A stretch of 51,924 bases of DNA from Desulfovibrio litoralis DSM 11393 (GTDB lineage: Bacteria > Desulfobacterota > Desulfovibrionia > Desulfovibrionales > Desulfovibrionaceae), in the NCBI RefSeq assembly GCF_900143255.1, contig NZ_FRDI01000004.1, positions 314,823-366,746 of the forward strand, read 5' to 3'. The notes under the pieces are model-generated. The model had not been told where the DNA came from. It did no database searches and saw nothing but the letters and a program-made list of their open reading frames with translations. How positions within the stretch are numbered: position 1 is the first letter of the stretch; every line of letters starts with the position of its first letter. Shown piece by piece: positions 1 through 9,203 of this stretch. Made by a program: the position numbers and the translations under genes.

Positions 1-704
1 AACACGGTATGAACTTTAAATTTATTATCTGTTTCTTCGCTTTGAACACAAAGAGTAATATTATCAATAAACAACGCTTGGTCTAAAACTTCTTTAAGGT
101 AAGTTTGAAACACATTGAAAAAGATTTTATTCTTTTCTGTGTCAAGAATGCGTGAGGTTAAAGTGAGATGAAACCTGTATTCATCAGCCACAAAAGGATA
201 ACCAAAACGCTCTAAATATTCTAATTGTTTTAAACTTAAGAGTTGTTTTTTTCGGCGTATTAAATCAGCTTCTGATAATTCAGCTCTAAATTTATCAAAT
301 TCTTTTACAATATTAAAAGCAAAACAACTTATCTCTTCTTGTGCGTTTATTTCTGATTTTGTTAAAACAGCTGGTGTTAATCCGAGGAAGTTATCAATGT
401 TTTTTAGATTCAGCTTAGGGCAGTAAACACTGCTTTGCTTTTTGCTAAATTCTTCTAATGCGAGGCATAACCCCTGTTCCGTCATATTATCTTTTAAATA
501 AAAAGGAGCTTTTAGAGTAGCGTGTAGACCATATTTGCGTGGTTCTTCCGTTGCTATTTCTAATTCTTGTTGAGATATTTCTTTGAAACAATGAAAAGGC
601 ACTGAGGTATTTGAAAAAATATCTCGCCCCAATAGACCGTTAGCTAAAGCTGAGAGTAAGGTCTTTTGTTGGGGAACAAAATAAAGGGCATAACGTTTGG
701 GCAT
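1..704 (-). CDS. DUF1045 2H-phosphoesterase-like phosphonate metabolism protein (partial)
   Basis: Reading the minus strand from the ATG at 704 gives 234 residues (start MPKRYALYFVPQQK) with no stop before the window edge, so the C-terminus is missing. Two H-x-T motifs are visible: HAT at residue 61 (context YGLHATLKAPF) and HLT at residue 179 (context FHLTLTSR). This pair is the signature of the 2H phosphoesterase superfamily, and the sequence matches the DUF1045 proteins found in phn operons. It lies 49 bases downstream of phnE on the same strand and is probably the last gene of the operon seen here. The family's reaction is not established. By fold it should act on a cyclic or 2',3'-type phosphoester, so opening of the ribose cyclic phosphate made by C-P lyase is a reasonable inference. 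The family call is firm; the function is not. Confidence 0.85.
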   Translation of the reverse strand, partial: MPKRYALYFVPQQKTLLSALANGLLGRDIFSNTSVPFHCFKEISQQELEIATEEPRKYGLHATLKAPFYLKDNMTEQGLCLALEEFSKKQSSVYCPKLNLKNIDNFLGLTPAVLTKSEINAQEEISCFAFNIVKEFDKFRAELSEADLIRRKKQLLSLKQLEYLERFGYPFVADEYRFHLTLTSRILDTEKNKIFFNVFQTYLKEVLDQALFIDNITLCVQSEETDNKFKVHTV

Positions 705-753
705 AGGTTTATTCAATAATTATTGTTAAAAGTTATCAGGGCGTTAAGTATAT

Positions 754-1551
754 TTATACAAAATATTTGCGTATGCGTTGAGAAATCATATCAAAAACAA
801 TAACAACGACGATAATAATAAACATAACGGCAGCAGTTTGGGCGAAGTAAAATCCACGAATAAGCTCCCATAAAATAACACCGATACCGCCAGCTCCAAC
901 CATACCAACAACAGTAGCCGATCTTATGTTTGATTCAAAGCGATAAAGTGTAAAAGAAATCCATAAAGGCAATACTTGTGGAATAACTCCATAAATTACT
1001 TCTTCAATGCCGACAGCACCTGTGGCTCTAATGCCTTCTACCGGTTGAGGGTCTATCGCTTCTACCGCTTCAGAAAAAAGCTTGGCTAAAACGCCGGTTG
1101 TATGCACAAATAAAGCTAAAACACCGGCAAAAGGCCCTAAGCCAACGGCTACAACAAAAAGCATAGCAAATACCATTTCATTAATAGCGCGACAAGCGTC
1201 CATCAAACGCCTGACAGGTTGATAAACCCACCAAGGTACAATATTTTCTGAGCTTAATATCCCAAAGGGAATAGCGAAAATTACAGCCAAGACAGTACCC
1301 CAAATAGCGAGTTGTATAGTAATTAACATCTCTTCTACATATAATTCCCAATCACGAAAATCAGGTGGGAAAAATTCTTTTGCAAGATGTGCCATGTTAC
1401 CGGCATCATTAAACAAAGCTAAAGGGCGAATATCTGCCCCATTATATGCCCAAGCTAAAATTGTAAAAAATATACCCCATAAAAACAATTTTGAATAAGA
1501 AAATTTTTGAGCATTCATAGTTGTTAACATCTTTTTTTCAGTAGTCGTCAT
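754..1551 (-). CDS. phnE: Phosphonate ABC transporter permease PhnE
   Basis: 265 residues. This is the inner-membrane permease of the phosphonate/phosphate importer. Hydrophobic segments lie near residues 21-37, 76-100, 127-152 and 238-256. A binding-protein-dependent transport signature (EAA loop, [18 protein letters not shown] onward) at about 160-193 would contact the ATPase PhnC. The length is typical of the family. The N-terminus is uncertain because Met8 and Met12 are also possible starts. The chosen ATG has a weak AGGA-type site about a dozen bases upstream. It follows phnD after a 69-base gap holding a hairpin, and precedes the DUF1045 gene. Its partners are PhnC and PhnD. Confidence 0.93.
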   Translation of the reverse strand: MTTTEKKMLTTMNAQKFSYSKLFLWGIFFTILAWAYNGADIRPLALFNDAGNMAHLAKEFFPPDFRDWELYVEEMLITIQLAIWGTVLAVIFAIPFGILSSENIVPWWVYQPVRRLMDACRAINEMVFAMLFVVAVGLGPFAGVLALFVHTTGVLAKLFSEAVEAIDPQPVEGIRATGAVGIEEVIYGVIPQVLPLWISFTLYRFESNIRSATVVGMVGAGGIGVILWELIRGFYFAQTAAVMFIIIVVVIVFDMISQRIRKYFV

Positions 1552-1571
1552 TATTTAAAGTCCTTTAAACT

Positions 1572-1604
1572 AAACAGCTCCTATAAGTTATATAAGAGCT
1601 GTTT
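1572..1604 (-). other. Hairpin between phnD and phnE
   Basis: Nine-base inverted arms (AAACAGCTC at 1572-1580, GAGCTGTTT at 1596-1604) with a 15-base loop sit in the phnD-phnE gap. No strong U-run follows the stem on the minus strand. A leaky attenuator or an mRNA-stabilising stem that keeps the binding protein more abundant than the permease is more likely than a full terminator. That role is inferred. Confidence 0.5.
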
Positions 1605-1620
1605 TGTTACAATCTGTTAT

Positions 1621-2625
1621 TTAGCTTTTACCAAGTTCTTTTAAGCGTGCGTTTAATTTATCTAAAGCAAGGTCAATTTCTTTAATTTTAGCTGCTTTTT
1701 CTTCAGGAGCCATTTTAGTGTCGCCTTCATATTTTAATTTAGTTTTAAATAGTTCGAGCTGACGAATAGGGAGAGAGTGGTCGTTTGTAGCGGCTTTAAA
1801 TGGTGCCCATTCAAGTTTTTTAAGAATTTCTTTGTCTTCTGCATATCTCTTATCTTTACCTTCTACTCCAAAAGTTATGAAAAAGTTTTTAATTTTTTCT
1901 TTTACGTCGGCAGGTAAGTCTTTACGATATACTAAAGGATCGCTAGGAATTAAAGGAGAAGTCCAGATTTCTTTGATTTCGGCTAATTTGGCTGGTTGTC
2001 TGTTACCAATATTGGTTAAAGTTTCGTTGTTACAAGTAGCGACATCAACTTGTTTGTTCGCAACAGACAAAGCATTGGTTTCGTGGTTTGCACTTAAAGT
2101 ACGTTTAAATATTTTTTTAGGGTCTACGTTATTTTGAGCAAAAACATAATAACCAGGCACTACAAAGCCAGAGGTTGAGTTTGGGTCGCCATTGCTAAAA
2201 GTAAGATTTTTTGCATTCTTAAGAACATCTTCAACTGAATTTAAAGGAGAGTTTTTATTAACAATCAGTTTAGCATAATATCCACCTACGCCGGCTACGT
2301 CCATGCTTTGTGCGAATATTTCGCCATCAGCACGGTCAACAGCTTCAATAGCTGATTTGTTACCAAACCAAGCTAATTGTACTTTACCGTATTGCATAGC
2401 TGTAATAATACCGGCATAATCAGGAGCAAAAAAAGCATTTATTTTATAGCCAGTCTCTTCTGCCATTCTTTTTAAAAGAGGCTCCCAGTTCTGCTTAAGG
2501 TTTTGAGATGATTCGGTACTAATAATACCAAAGTTTAATTCCTTTATCTCTTTTGCAATAGCGATACCGGAAAAAACAAAAGTTGCTACTAAACAGACAA
2601 TAGAAAATATCACACGTTTTAACAT
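1621..2625 (-). CDS. phnD: Phosphonate ABC transporter periplasmic binding protein PhnD
   Basis: 334 residues with a Sec signal peptide: a basic start (MLKR), a hydrophobic stretch to about residue 22 and a likely cut after AIA at about 24. The mature protein is the periplasmic receptor that delivers phosphonates to PhnCE. The family's ligand-binding segment is present as DPNSTSGFVVPGYY, where the Ser/Thr residues hold the phosphonate group. Length and overall sequence fit the PhnD/PtxB family. It sits between phnC (44-base gap) and phnE, in the usual C-D-E order. PtxB-type receptors for phosphite are close relatives, but the adjacent C-P lyase genes favour phosphonates. Confidence 0.93.
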   Translation of the reverse strand: MLKRVIFSIVCLVATFVFSGIAIAKEIKELNFGIISTESSQNLKQNWEPLLKRMAEETGYKINAFFAPDYAGIITAMQYGKVQLAWFGNKSAIEAVDRADGEIFAQSMDVAGVGGYYAKLIVNKNSPLNSVEDVLKNAKNLTFSNGDPNSTSGFVVPGYYVFAQNNVDPKKIFKRTLSANHETNALSVANKQVDVATCNNETLTNIGNRQPAKLAEIKEIWTSPLIPSDPLVYRKDLPADVKEKIKNFFITFGVEGKDKRYAEDKEILKKLEWAPFKAATNDHSLPIRQLELFKTKLKYEGDTKMAPEEKAAKIKEIDLALDKLNARLKELGKS

Positions 2626-2669
2626 AGTTACTCCTTAATTAAGTACTATAATTTGGTTAAAAGAAGAGA

Positions 2670-3509
2670 TTACACAGCTAATAAAGATAGCTCGTGTTTA
2701 GCTTTTAAACGCTCAAAAGAAGAAGATTCATTATTATCGACTGCTGATGCGAACATTTCTTCACTAGCAGCACCATAAATTTCTTTTAAAAAAGCTGGTG
2801 TTAACGCACTCGAATCACCATCATAAACAACCTTGCCGTCTTTTAAAGCAATAGTTCTAGGGCAGTATTTTATTGCGTAATCTACTTGGTGTAGAGTAAC
2901 AAGCACTGTAATACCATCACTTTTATTAATATCAGCGAGTATTTCCATCACCTTACGAGAAGATTCAGGATCAAGAGAAGCGATAGGTTCATCAGCCAAC
3001 AATAATTTTGCATATTGTACTAAAGCCCTAGCTATGGCGGCTCTTTGTTGTTGTCCGCCTGAAATTTTTGATGCTCTGTTAAAAGATTTTTCTACGATGC
3101 CCACTCTATCTAAAGATTGGAACGCAAGTTCTTTTACATCATTAGGAAATAAACCCAAACAGCTACGCCATAAAGGCAGTCTGCCTAAAGCACCAAGCAT
3201 GACATTTGTGTGAACTGATAAGCGTTCTACCAAATTAAACTGTTGAAAAATCATACCAATATCTGTGCGACTTTTACGCACTGTTTTTGAGATTTTCCCA
3301 CCTTTTTGGATGTTTTTACCTAAAACGCTAATACGCCCATTATCTTTATCTCCAGCCATAATGCCGGCAATATGTCTTAATAATGTCGATTTTCCTGAGC
3401 CTGATGCACCAATTAATGCGACCATTTCTCCGGCTTTAATGTTAATATTGACGTTATCAAGGCCTTTGTGAGAGCCAAATGTACGAGAAAAATTACTTAT
3501 TTTAATCAT
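2670..3509 (-). CDS. phnC: Phosphonate ABC transporter ATP-binding protein PhnC
   Basis: 279-residue cytoplasmic ATPase that powers phosphonate import through PhnE. Visible motifs in order are Walker A GASGSGKST (34-42), a Q-loop in FQQFNLVERLS, the signature SGGQQQRAAIARAL, Walker B LLLADEP, and the switch His in TLHQVD. The C-terminal extension of about 40 residues past the nucleotide-binding core is ordinary for PhnC. It heads the transporter half of the locus and is separated from phnN by 218 bases of AT-rich DNA containing hairpins. It may therefore have its own promoter or be only partly coupled to the C-P lyase genes. Confidence 0.93.
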   Translation of the reverse strand: MIKISNFSRTFGSHKGLDNVNINIKAGEMVALIGASGSGKSTLLRHIAGIMAGDKDNGRISVLGKNIQKGGKISKTVRKSRTDIGMIFQQFNLVERLSVHTNVMLGALGRLPLWRSCLGLFPNDVKELAFQSLDRVGIVEKSFNRASKISGGQQQRAAIARALVQYAKLLLADEPIASLDPESSRKVMEILADINKSDGITVLVTLHQVDYAIKYCPRTIALKDGKVVYDGDSSALTPAFLKEIYGAASEEMFASAVDNNESSSFERLKAKHELSLLAV

Positions 3510-3549
3510 TGTAGTTACCTTTTTATAGTCAGATTAGTTTTACGAATTT

Positions 3550-3610
3550 CCGTATTCAGCTTAAAAAACTTTTTTTAAGTTACGGAGTCATAAACATAAC
3601 GAATTATGTT
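3550..3610. other. Two hairpins in the phnN-phnC gap
   Basis: The 218-base gap 3510-3727 has no gene. It holds a long imperfect stem with arms CCGTA (3550-3554) and TACGG (3581-3585) closing over CTTAAAAAA/TTTTTTAAG (3560-3568 and 3571-3579). Next to it is a second stem AACATAA/TTATGTT (3593-3599 and 3604-3610) with a 4-base loop. On the minus strand these follow phnN and precede phnC. They could be a weak terminator for the lyase genes, a 5' leader structure for phnCDE, or an operator. The sequence alone does not decide. Confidence 0.45.
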
Positions 3611-3727
3611 TTTAATCTTTTCTAATAAGGAAACTACAAGATGATTGTTACGGAATTTTGTCAGCTTTATTGTTTTTGTGTTCTTAAAGGTATTTTTTAC
3701 AAAATATATGCTAAATTATTTACTGAT

Positions 3728-4276
3728 TTATTCTAAGGCTTGTATAAATAATTGTTGTGCGTCTTTGAGTTCGCCGGAATTATCAATAGTTATAAGACGC
3801 TTCACATTAGAGAGGTTTAAACGCTGTGTTTGCATTCTTTCCCTTATGCCTTCTAAGTCTTCACGCCCTCTTGACATTAAGCGGTCTTTTAATACTTCCG
3901 GGCTGGCGGTTATAAGAATAAGCGTTAAGTTAGGGTACTTTGCGATAGCAGTGTTTAAATAGTTGCGAGAACCATTTAGAATCACTGTGTCGCCATTTTG
4001 TAGCCACCCATCAATCTCTTTGCTTATTCCATAACTTAAACCATGACTTTTCCAACTCATGCTAAAAAAGTTATCTTGTTCCAATTGTTCAAATTCGTCC
4101 GCAGATACAAAGCGGTTGTTTTCGTTTTTTACATCTGCAGGGCGAGTAATATACCTGCGGACAAATTTGAAGTTTTGTTTATCTTTGCTTTTTTCAAAAT
4201 ATTCTTTGGCATAATTTAATAAGCTGTCTTTACCAACACCTGAGGCTCCTACCACGTATACTAAGCAACCTTTCAT
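3728..4276 (-). CDS. phnN: Ribose 1,5-bisphosphate phosphokinase PhnN
   Basis: 182 residues, a guanylate-kinase-like P-loop protein. Walker A is GASGVGKDS near residues 10-18, followed by RRYITRP, the typical base/phosphate-binding segment of this family. In the C-P lyase pathway PhnN phosphorylates ribose 1,5-bisphosphate to PRPP, returning the ribose to nucleotide synthesis. The length matches E. coli PhnN. It is the last gene of the lyase block, 74 bases after phnM. It could be confused with guanylate kinase, but its place between phnM and phnC and the GVGKD loop support PhnN. Confidence 0.9.
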   Translation of the reverse strand: MKGCLVYVVGASGVGKDSLLNYAKEYFEKSKDKQNFKFVRRYITRPADVKNENNRFVSADEFEQLEQDNFFSMSWKSHGLSYGISKEIDGWLQNGDTVILNGSRNYLNTAIAKYPNLTLILITASPEVLKDRLMSRGREDLEGIRERMQTQRLNLSNVKRLITIDNSGELKDAQQLFIQALE

Positions 4277-4350
4277 TTTAACCCTCTGTGAATTGGAGAT
4301 ATATTAACTGTAAATTGGAGATAATATTAACAATGCTTTATAAAAAAATA

Positions 4351-5544
4351 TTAAATAACTCTTATACCATTATTCCAGACAGTGCGAACTTCCGGTAATT
4401 GATAAGGATATGAATCATTTGTTTGTTTTTGATTACAAGCGACTCTTACCAAGTCTGCTTTTTTTCCTTGGAGAATTTCTCCTCGGTCGTTTAAGCCTAC
4501 TGCTTCTGCCGGGTTTTTAGTAATTAAATTAATTGCCGTTGGCAGGTCAAATACATTTTCTTCATATAAAATAAAGGCAGCAGGTAAAAGGCTATGCGGT
4601 GCGTAATCTGAAGATAAAATACAGAGTGCATTTTCTTTAGCTACAGCAAGAGCCGAGATATTGCCGGAGTGAGACCCCCCACGCATAATATTAGGCGAAC
4701 CCATAATGGTTAATAACCCTTTATCTACAGCATATTTTGCTGCCTGCATAGTTGTGGGGAATTCGCTTATTTTGATACCCGCACTAATTGCATCATCAAT
4801 ATGACTAGTACACGCATCATCATGGCTAGCTAAAATTATATTGTTTTGTCTACAAAAAGCAATAATTTGTGCTTCATGTTTTTTAGCATAATGTTTTTGA
4901 ATTTCTTTTAACTCAACAACTCGCTCTTGAAACTCTTCGTCAGTCCACTGAAAAGAAGATTGATAATAAGTTCTATAATTTTCTTCATTCGCAAATTGTC
5001 TTTGACCGGGGGTATGATCCATTAAAGAAACAAGACGTAAGTCCGGCTCGCTGATGAGTGCATTAAAAAGTTCCGGCATTTGAGGGTCAGAAACTTCACA
5101 ACGCAGGTGTAAATAATGATTAACTCTTGTCCCTTTATGTTCTCTAACTTCATTCAGAGCCTGTATTGACATCTCCAGCATTTTACTTCTTTGTTTTTTG
5201 GAGTGATATTCACCTACAGACAAAGAATCTAATACGGTAGTCATACCGGCGGCGGCGAGTTGAGCATCATGAGCTAAAAAAGCATTACGAGAAGAAGACC
5301 ATAAAACTCCGGCTCTTGGCTCTAAGTGTTTTTCTAGGTTATCAGTGTGTAGCTCGACTAAGCCGGGAATTAAGTAATCGTTTTCCATATCTTCTATGTG
5401 GCAATTTCCATTGACTTTAGAGATATGGTTTAGAGTACCTTCTCCTACTTCTTTAATAATACCATCTTTAACAATAACATAACCGTTTATAACATTTTGT
5501 GGCGTAACCACTTTAGCATTAATAAAACAAAGTTCTTTAGGCAT
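4351..5544 (-). CDS. phnM: Alpha-D-ribose 1-methylphosphonate 5-triphosphate diphosphatase PhnM
   Basis: 397-residue amidohydrolase-superfamily enzyme. It removes pyrophosphate from ribose 1-alkylphosphonate 5-triphosphate to give the PhnJ substrate. Metal-site motifs of the family are visible: an ELHTDNLEKH strand after DYLIPGLV, ASHDDAC in the middle and SSDYAPHS near residue 310. The start overlaps the end of phnL by 8 bases, indicating translational coupling. Length and motif order match the PhnM family. No residue loss was noticed. Confidence 0.93.
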   Translation of the reverse strand: MPKELCFINAKVVTPQNVINGYVIVKDGIIKEVGEGTLNHISKVNGNCHIEDMENDYLIPGLVELHTDNLEKHLEPRAGVLWSSSRNAFLAHDAQLAAAGMTTVLDSLSVGEYHSKKQRSKMLEMSIQALNEVREHKGTRVNHYLHLRCEVSDPQMPELFNALISEPDLRLVSLMDHTPGQRQFANEENYRTYYQSSFQWTDEEFQERVVELKEIQKHYAKKHEAQIIAFCRQNNIILASHDDACTSHIDDAISAGIKISEFPTTMQAAKYAVDKGLLTIMGSPNIMRGGSHSGNISALAVAKENALCILSSDYAPHSLLPAAFILYEENVFDLPTAINLITKNPAEAVGLNDRGEILQGKKADLVRVACNQKQTNDSYPYQLPEVRTVWNNGIRVI

Positions 5545-6253
5545 AACTTACCTCTGATTGCATTTCAAAAATATCATCTGCGACAGCGTCTCTTACTTCA
5601 GCATCATGGAAAATCCCTATAACTGCCGTACCATTAAGCTTGGCTTCTTGAATTAATTCAATAACCGTTTGGCGGTTTAAAGCGTCTAAAGAAGCTGTTG
5701 GTTCATCGAGCAACAAAATAGGATAAGAGCGGATAAACCCTCTGGCTATGTTGATACGCTGTTGTTCGCCACCTGAAAAAGTAGCGGGAGCTAAGTTCCA
5801 TAGGCGTTTAGGTATTCTGAGCCTTTCTAAAAGTTGAGCGGATTTTTTTAGTGCGTTTTCATAAGTTTCGCCTTGGGTCGTTAGCTGTTCGGCTACTATA
5901 TTTAAGCTGGATACTCTGGGTATAACTCTTAAAAACTGGCTAACATAACCCATTGTGTCTTTTCGTATATTTAAAACTGTTCTTGGCGTTGTTGAAACTA
6001 TATCTGTATAATCGCCTTGATGCTTAATTAAAATTTTACCCGAACAAGGTTTGTAGTTCGCATATATCGAACGCAAGAGCGTTGATTTTCCCGCTCCTGA
6101 TTGACCATGTAAAGCGAGGCATTTTCCTGCGAAGGCTTTTAGATTTAGATTTGTAAAGGCATTAATTTTAATACCACCTTGTGTATGCAGAATAAACTCT
6201 TTATAAAGCTTTTCTACAATCACACTAGGTTTTAATTCATTATTTTCTAACAT
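5537..6253 (-). CDS. phnL: C-P lyase complex ABC-type protein PhnL
   Basis: 238 residues with a complete ABC ATPase core: Walker A GQSGAGKST (50-58), signature FSGGEQQRINIARGF and Walker B LLLDEPTASLD. PhnL is not a transporter. With PhnK it associates with the C-P lyase core and is needed for phosphonate breakdown. The 3' end overlaps phnM by 8 bases; phnK lies 55 bases upstream. It was assigned as PhnL rather than PhnK by gene order and by the TASLDALNRQ segment typical of PhnL. Confidence 0.9.
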   Translation of the reverse strand: MLENNELKPSVIVEKLYKEFILHTQGGIKINAFTNLNLKAFAGKCLALHGQSGAGKSTLLRSIYANYKPCSGKILIKHQGDYTDIVSTTPRTVLNIRKDTMGYVSQFLRVIPRVSSLNIVAEQLTTQGETYENALKKSAQLLERLRIPKRLWNLAPATFSGGEQQRINIARGFIRSYPILLLDEPTASLDALNRQTVIELIQEAKLNGTAVIGIFHDAEVRDAVADDIFEMQSEVSYA

Positions 6254-6308
6254 TGTTTTATCTCTTAAATATTATATAGCTATTTTAAGTTGATTGATTA
6301 AAAAGTTT

Positions 6309-7136
6309 TTAGCCCTGTAAAATAGAAGAAACCAAGAGCTGAGTGTATTCATGATGTGGATCATCAAGCACTTGATCAGAAAGTCCGCTTTCTATAACTT
6401 CGCCTTTACGCATAACAATTAAGCGGTGGGCTAAAAGCCTTGCCACTGCTAAATCATGGGTTACTAAAACTACAGATAAATTCATATCTCTTACTAAGTT
6501 ACGCAATAAATCCAAGATTTTTGCCTGAACGGAAACATCTAAACCGCCTGTTGGTTCGTCCATAAAAACCAAACGTGGGTTTGAAACCAAGTTGCGGGCT
6601 ATCTGTAAACGCTGTTGCATACCGCCTGAATAAGACTTTGGAGTATCATCAACACGATCAGCTGCAATTTCTACTCGCTCCAGCCAGTTTAAAGCTGTTT
6701 TGCGTATATTTCCATAATGCCTGTTGCCACATGCCATTAAACGTTCGCCAATATTACCACCGGCACTAACCTGCATACGCAGACCATCTCTTGGGTTTTG
6801 GTGTACAAAGCCCCATTCTGTTCTTAATAAAGCTCGTTTAATATGTTCACTTAATGCATTAATATCGTATTCTTCCATGCCATTGGAATAGATAATTTTA
6901 CCTGTTGTCGGTTTAAACTTACTGGATAAGAGATTAAGCAGGGTACTTTTTCCTGAACCTGATTCTCCAACTATTCCAATCACTTCACCCGGATATAAAT
7001 CGAAAGATATATTTTTACAGCCCAGGCGTTTTCCATAATAATATGATACATCTTCTACTTTTAAGAGTATATCATTGTTTAAATTAGCCTGTTGTTGAGG
7101 TTTTGTTTCTGTTTGAATGTTTAAGCTGTTAGTCAT
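6309..7136 (-). CDS. phnK: C-P lyase complex ABC-type protein PhnK
   Basis: 275 residues, an ABC ATPase with Walker A GESGSGKST (57-65), signature YSGGMQQRLQIARNL and Walker B VFMDEPTGGLD. It resembles the oligopeptide-type ATPases, as PhnK does, and binds the PhnGHIJ core. It carries about 20 extra N-terminal residues rich in Gln and Asn before the domain; a downstream start is possible. Its first codons overlap the end of phnJ by 8 bases, so the two are probably translationally coupled. Confidence 0.9.
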   Translation of the reverse strand: MTNSLNIQTETKPQQQANLNNDILLKVEDVSYYYGKRLGCKNISFDLYPGEVIGIVGESGSGKSTLLNLLSSKFKPTTGKIIYSNGMEEYDINALSEHIKRALLRTEWGFVHQNPRDGLRMQVSAGGNIGERLMACGNRHYGNIRKTALNWLERVEIAADRVDDTPKSYSGGMQQRLQIARNLVSNPRLVFMDEPTGGLDVSVQAKILDLLRNLVRDMNLSVVLVTHDLAVARLLAHRLIVMRKGEVIESGLSDQVLDDPHHEYTQLLVSSILQG

Positions 7137-8052
7137 GTTTTCCTCTTTGGGCTTCTTCTAAGCGTGTAGAGCAGTAATCAGTATCAGAACAAACATAAAT
7201 GCGAGAGCCATTGTCATCTGTGATTATTTCGTCAAGATAACTGTCGGTTGCACCACATATTTCACAAGGTTTATTCCATTTTTGCACTTCAAAAGGGTAA
7301 TCTTCAAAATCAAGACTTTTCACATCGGTATAAGGCGGAACTGCGTAAATACGCTTTTCTCTGCCTGCTCCAAATAGGTGAAGTGCCGGACTTTGATGAA
7401 TTTTATCATTGTCAAATTTTGGGATAGGAGAAGGACTCATAATATAACGATTATTTACCAGAACAGGATAATCGTAACTTGTAGCGATTTCACCATGTTT
7501 AGCAATGTCTTCGTATAATTTAACGTGCATTATTCCGTATTCTTCAAGGGCGTGCATCTTGCGAGTTTCTACTTCGCTAGATTCTAACCAGCGTAAAGGC
7601 TCGGGAATAGGGACTTGGTAAACCATAATTTGCCCTTCTTTTAAAGGCAGTTCGGGAATTCTATGGCGTGTTTGTATTATTGAAGCATCATCTGTTTTTG
7701 TAGTAGTTTGAATATCGGCGACTTTTTCAAAGAAGGCTCTTATAGATACAGCGTTAGTTGTATCATCAGAGCCTTGATCTATAACTTTTAAAACATCGCT
7801 TTTTCCTAAAATTGCCACTGTTATTTGTATTCCACCTGTTCCCCAACCATAGGGCATGGGCATTTCTCGCCCGCCAAAAGGCACTTGATAACCGGGAATG
7901 GAAACCGCCTTTAAAATAGAACGGCGTAACATTTTTTTTGTTTGTTCATCAAGATAAGCAAAGTTATAACCAGAACTTATGTTATTTTTTTTATCTTGGT
8001 TATCTGTGATTTTTATATTTTTTTCTACGTTATCTAAGGTAACATTAAGCAT
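7129..8052 (-). CDS. phnJ: Alpha-D-ribose 1-methylphosphonate 5-phosphate C-P lyase PhnJ
   Basis: 307 residues. This is the radical SAM enzyme that cleaves the carbon-phosphorus bond, releasing the alkane (methane from methylphosphonate) and leaving a ribose 1,2-cyclic phosphate. The unusual cluster motif CX2CX21C is intact (Cys263, Cys266, Cys288), and the additional conserved cysteine is at 294. The glycine-rich YGWGTGGIQ segment near residue 68 is also typical. It is longer than the E. coli protein by about 25 N-terminal residues (rich in Lys and Asn), so an internal start cannot be excluded. It lies between phnI (29-base gap) and phnK (8-base overlap). All residues needed for catalysis appear present. 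Confidence 0.95.
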   Translation of the reverse strand: MLNVTLDNVEKNIKITDNQDKKNNISSGYNFAYLDEQTKKMLRRSILKAVSIPGYQVPFGGREMPMPYGWGTGGIQITVAILGKSDVLKVIDQGSDDTTNAVSIRAFFEKVADIQTTTKTDDASIIQTRHRIPELPLKEGQIMVYQVPIPEPLRWLESSEVETRKMHALEEYGIMHVKLYEDIAKHGEIATSYDYPVLVNNRYIMSPSPIPKFDNDKIHQSPALHLFGAGREKRIYAVPPYTDVKSLDFEDYPFEVQKWNKPCEICGATDSYLDEIITDDNGSRIYVCSDTDYCSTRLEEAQRGKHD

Positions 8053-8081
8053 AGTTTATTCTCTATCTATCTTTAATATGA

Positions 8082-9203
8082 TTATTTATTTGTGGCATTC
8101 AAAGCTCTGACCAGCGAGAGTTCAGCCTGAAAGTCAACATAGTGAGGCAGTTTTAAATGCTGTACAAATCCGGAAGCTTCAACATTATCGCTATGATATA
8201 AAACAAACTCTTCATCTTGTGCCGGGGCTTTGATTTCTTCTCCTAAATCTTTTGATTGCAAGGAGCGGTCAACTAAAGCCATGCTTATTGTTTTGCGTTC
8301 GTTTTCTCCAAAAGCTAAACCATAACCTCTTGTAAAATACGCTTCTTGGCTTTTGTTGTTCTGAAACTTATTCACGGTTTCGCATTCTGTAATGGTTATT
8401 TCTCCCACAACCACTTCAAAACCAAGCTCTTCGGGAATAAAACTTACTTCTATAATACCGATACGAATTTCACCGACAAAAGGGTGGGTTGAGCCAAAAC
8501 CACGCTGAGTAGAATAAGCTAACGCCAATAATAAACCCTCGTCTGCACGAGCTAAGTTTTGTAATCTCAAATCACGACCGGCAGGCAGGGTTAAAGGGTC
8601 TCTCGTTAAGTCTTTAGCTTCGCTGTTTTCTGCTTGTTGATGAGCATTAGGCGTTTGTAATAATTTTTCTTTTTCTAAAAATGAAAGCACTTTAGGATAA
8701 TTGTTTTCTTCCAATAAAGGTTCAAGGCTGTTTATATCTTTTTCAAGGCCTGCGTTATTTTGATTGCCAGAAGACTCTTTGGCAGACTCTTTGCTTGTTT
8801 GCATTAAGTTCATATCAAGGAGGCGATGAGTATAATCAAAAGTAGCCCCTAAAACTTGACCGCCGGGAATATCTTTATAAGTAGCCGAAATACGTCTTTT
8901 TATTTGCATAGCTTCTGTGTTTAGAGCTTGGGAAGTTCCAAAACGCATTAAAGTCGTTCTATAAGCACGCAATAAAAATATCGCTTCGACTAAATCTCCA
9001 CGAGCCTGTTTAATAGCCAGAGCCGCCAAGTTTTTATCATATAAAGAACCCTCCGCCATGACTCTGTCTACGGCTAAAGAAAGTTGTTCTTTTATTTGTT
9101 CAATTTCTAATTCCAAACTTGTTAAAGCTCCACGACGTTCTTTGGCTAACAATTCGTGAGCTTTTTTAATCGCTTTTTCTCCACCTTTTACAGCTACATA
9201 CAT
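8082..9203 (-). CDS. phnI: C-P lyase core subunit PhnI
   Basis: 373 residues beginning MYVAVKGGEKAIKKAHELL, the family's characteristic N-terminus. Within the PhnGHIJ complex PhnI catalyses displacement of adenine from ATP by phosphonate, giving ribose 1-alkylphosphonate 5-triphosphate; PhnG, H and L assist. The segment around residues 135-205 (rich in Glu, Ser and Asn) looks like a low-complexity insert. The rest aligns with known family features such as LARADEGLLLALAYSTQRGFG. It overlaps phnH by 10 bases at its start. Confidence 0.94.
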   Translation of the reverse strand: MYVAVKGGEKAIKKAHELLAKERRGALTSLELEIEQIKEQLSLAVDRVMAEGSLYDKNLAALAIKQARGDLVEAIFLLRAYRTTLMRFGTSQALNTEAMQIKRRISATYKDIPGGQVLGATFDYTHRLLDMNLMQTSKESAKESSGNQNNAGLEKDINSLEPLLEENNYPKVLSFLEKEKLLQTPNAHQQAENSEAKDLTRDPLTLPAGRDLRLQNLARADEGLLLALAYSTQRGFGSTHPFVGEIRIGIIEVSFIPEELGFEVVVGEITITECETVNKFQNNKSQEAYFTRGYGLAFGENERKTISMALVDRSLQSKDLGEEIKAPAQDEEFVLYHSDNVEASGFVQHLKLPHYVDFQAELSLVRALNATNK

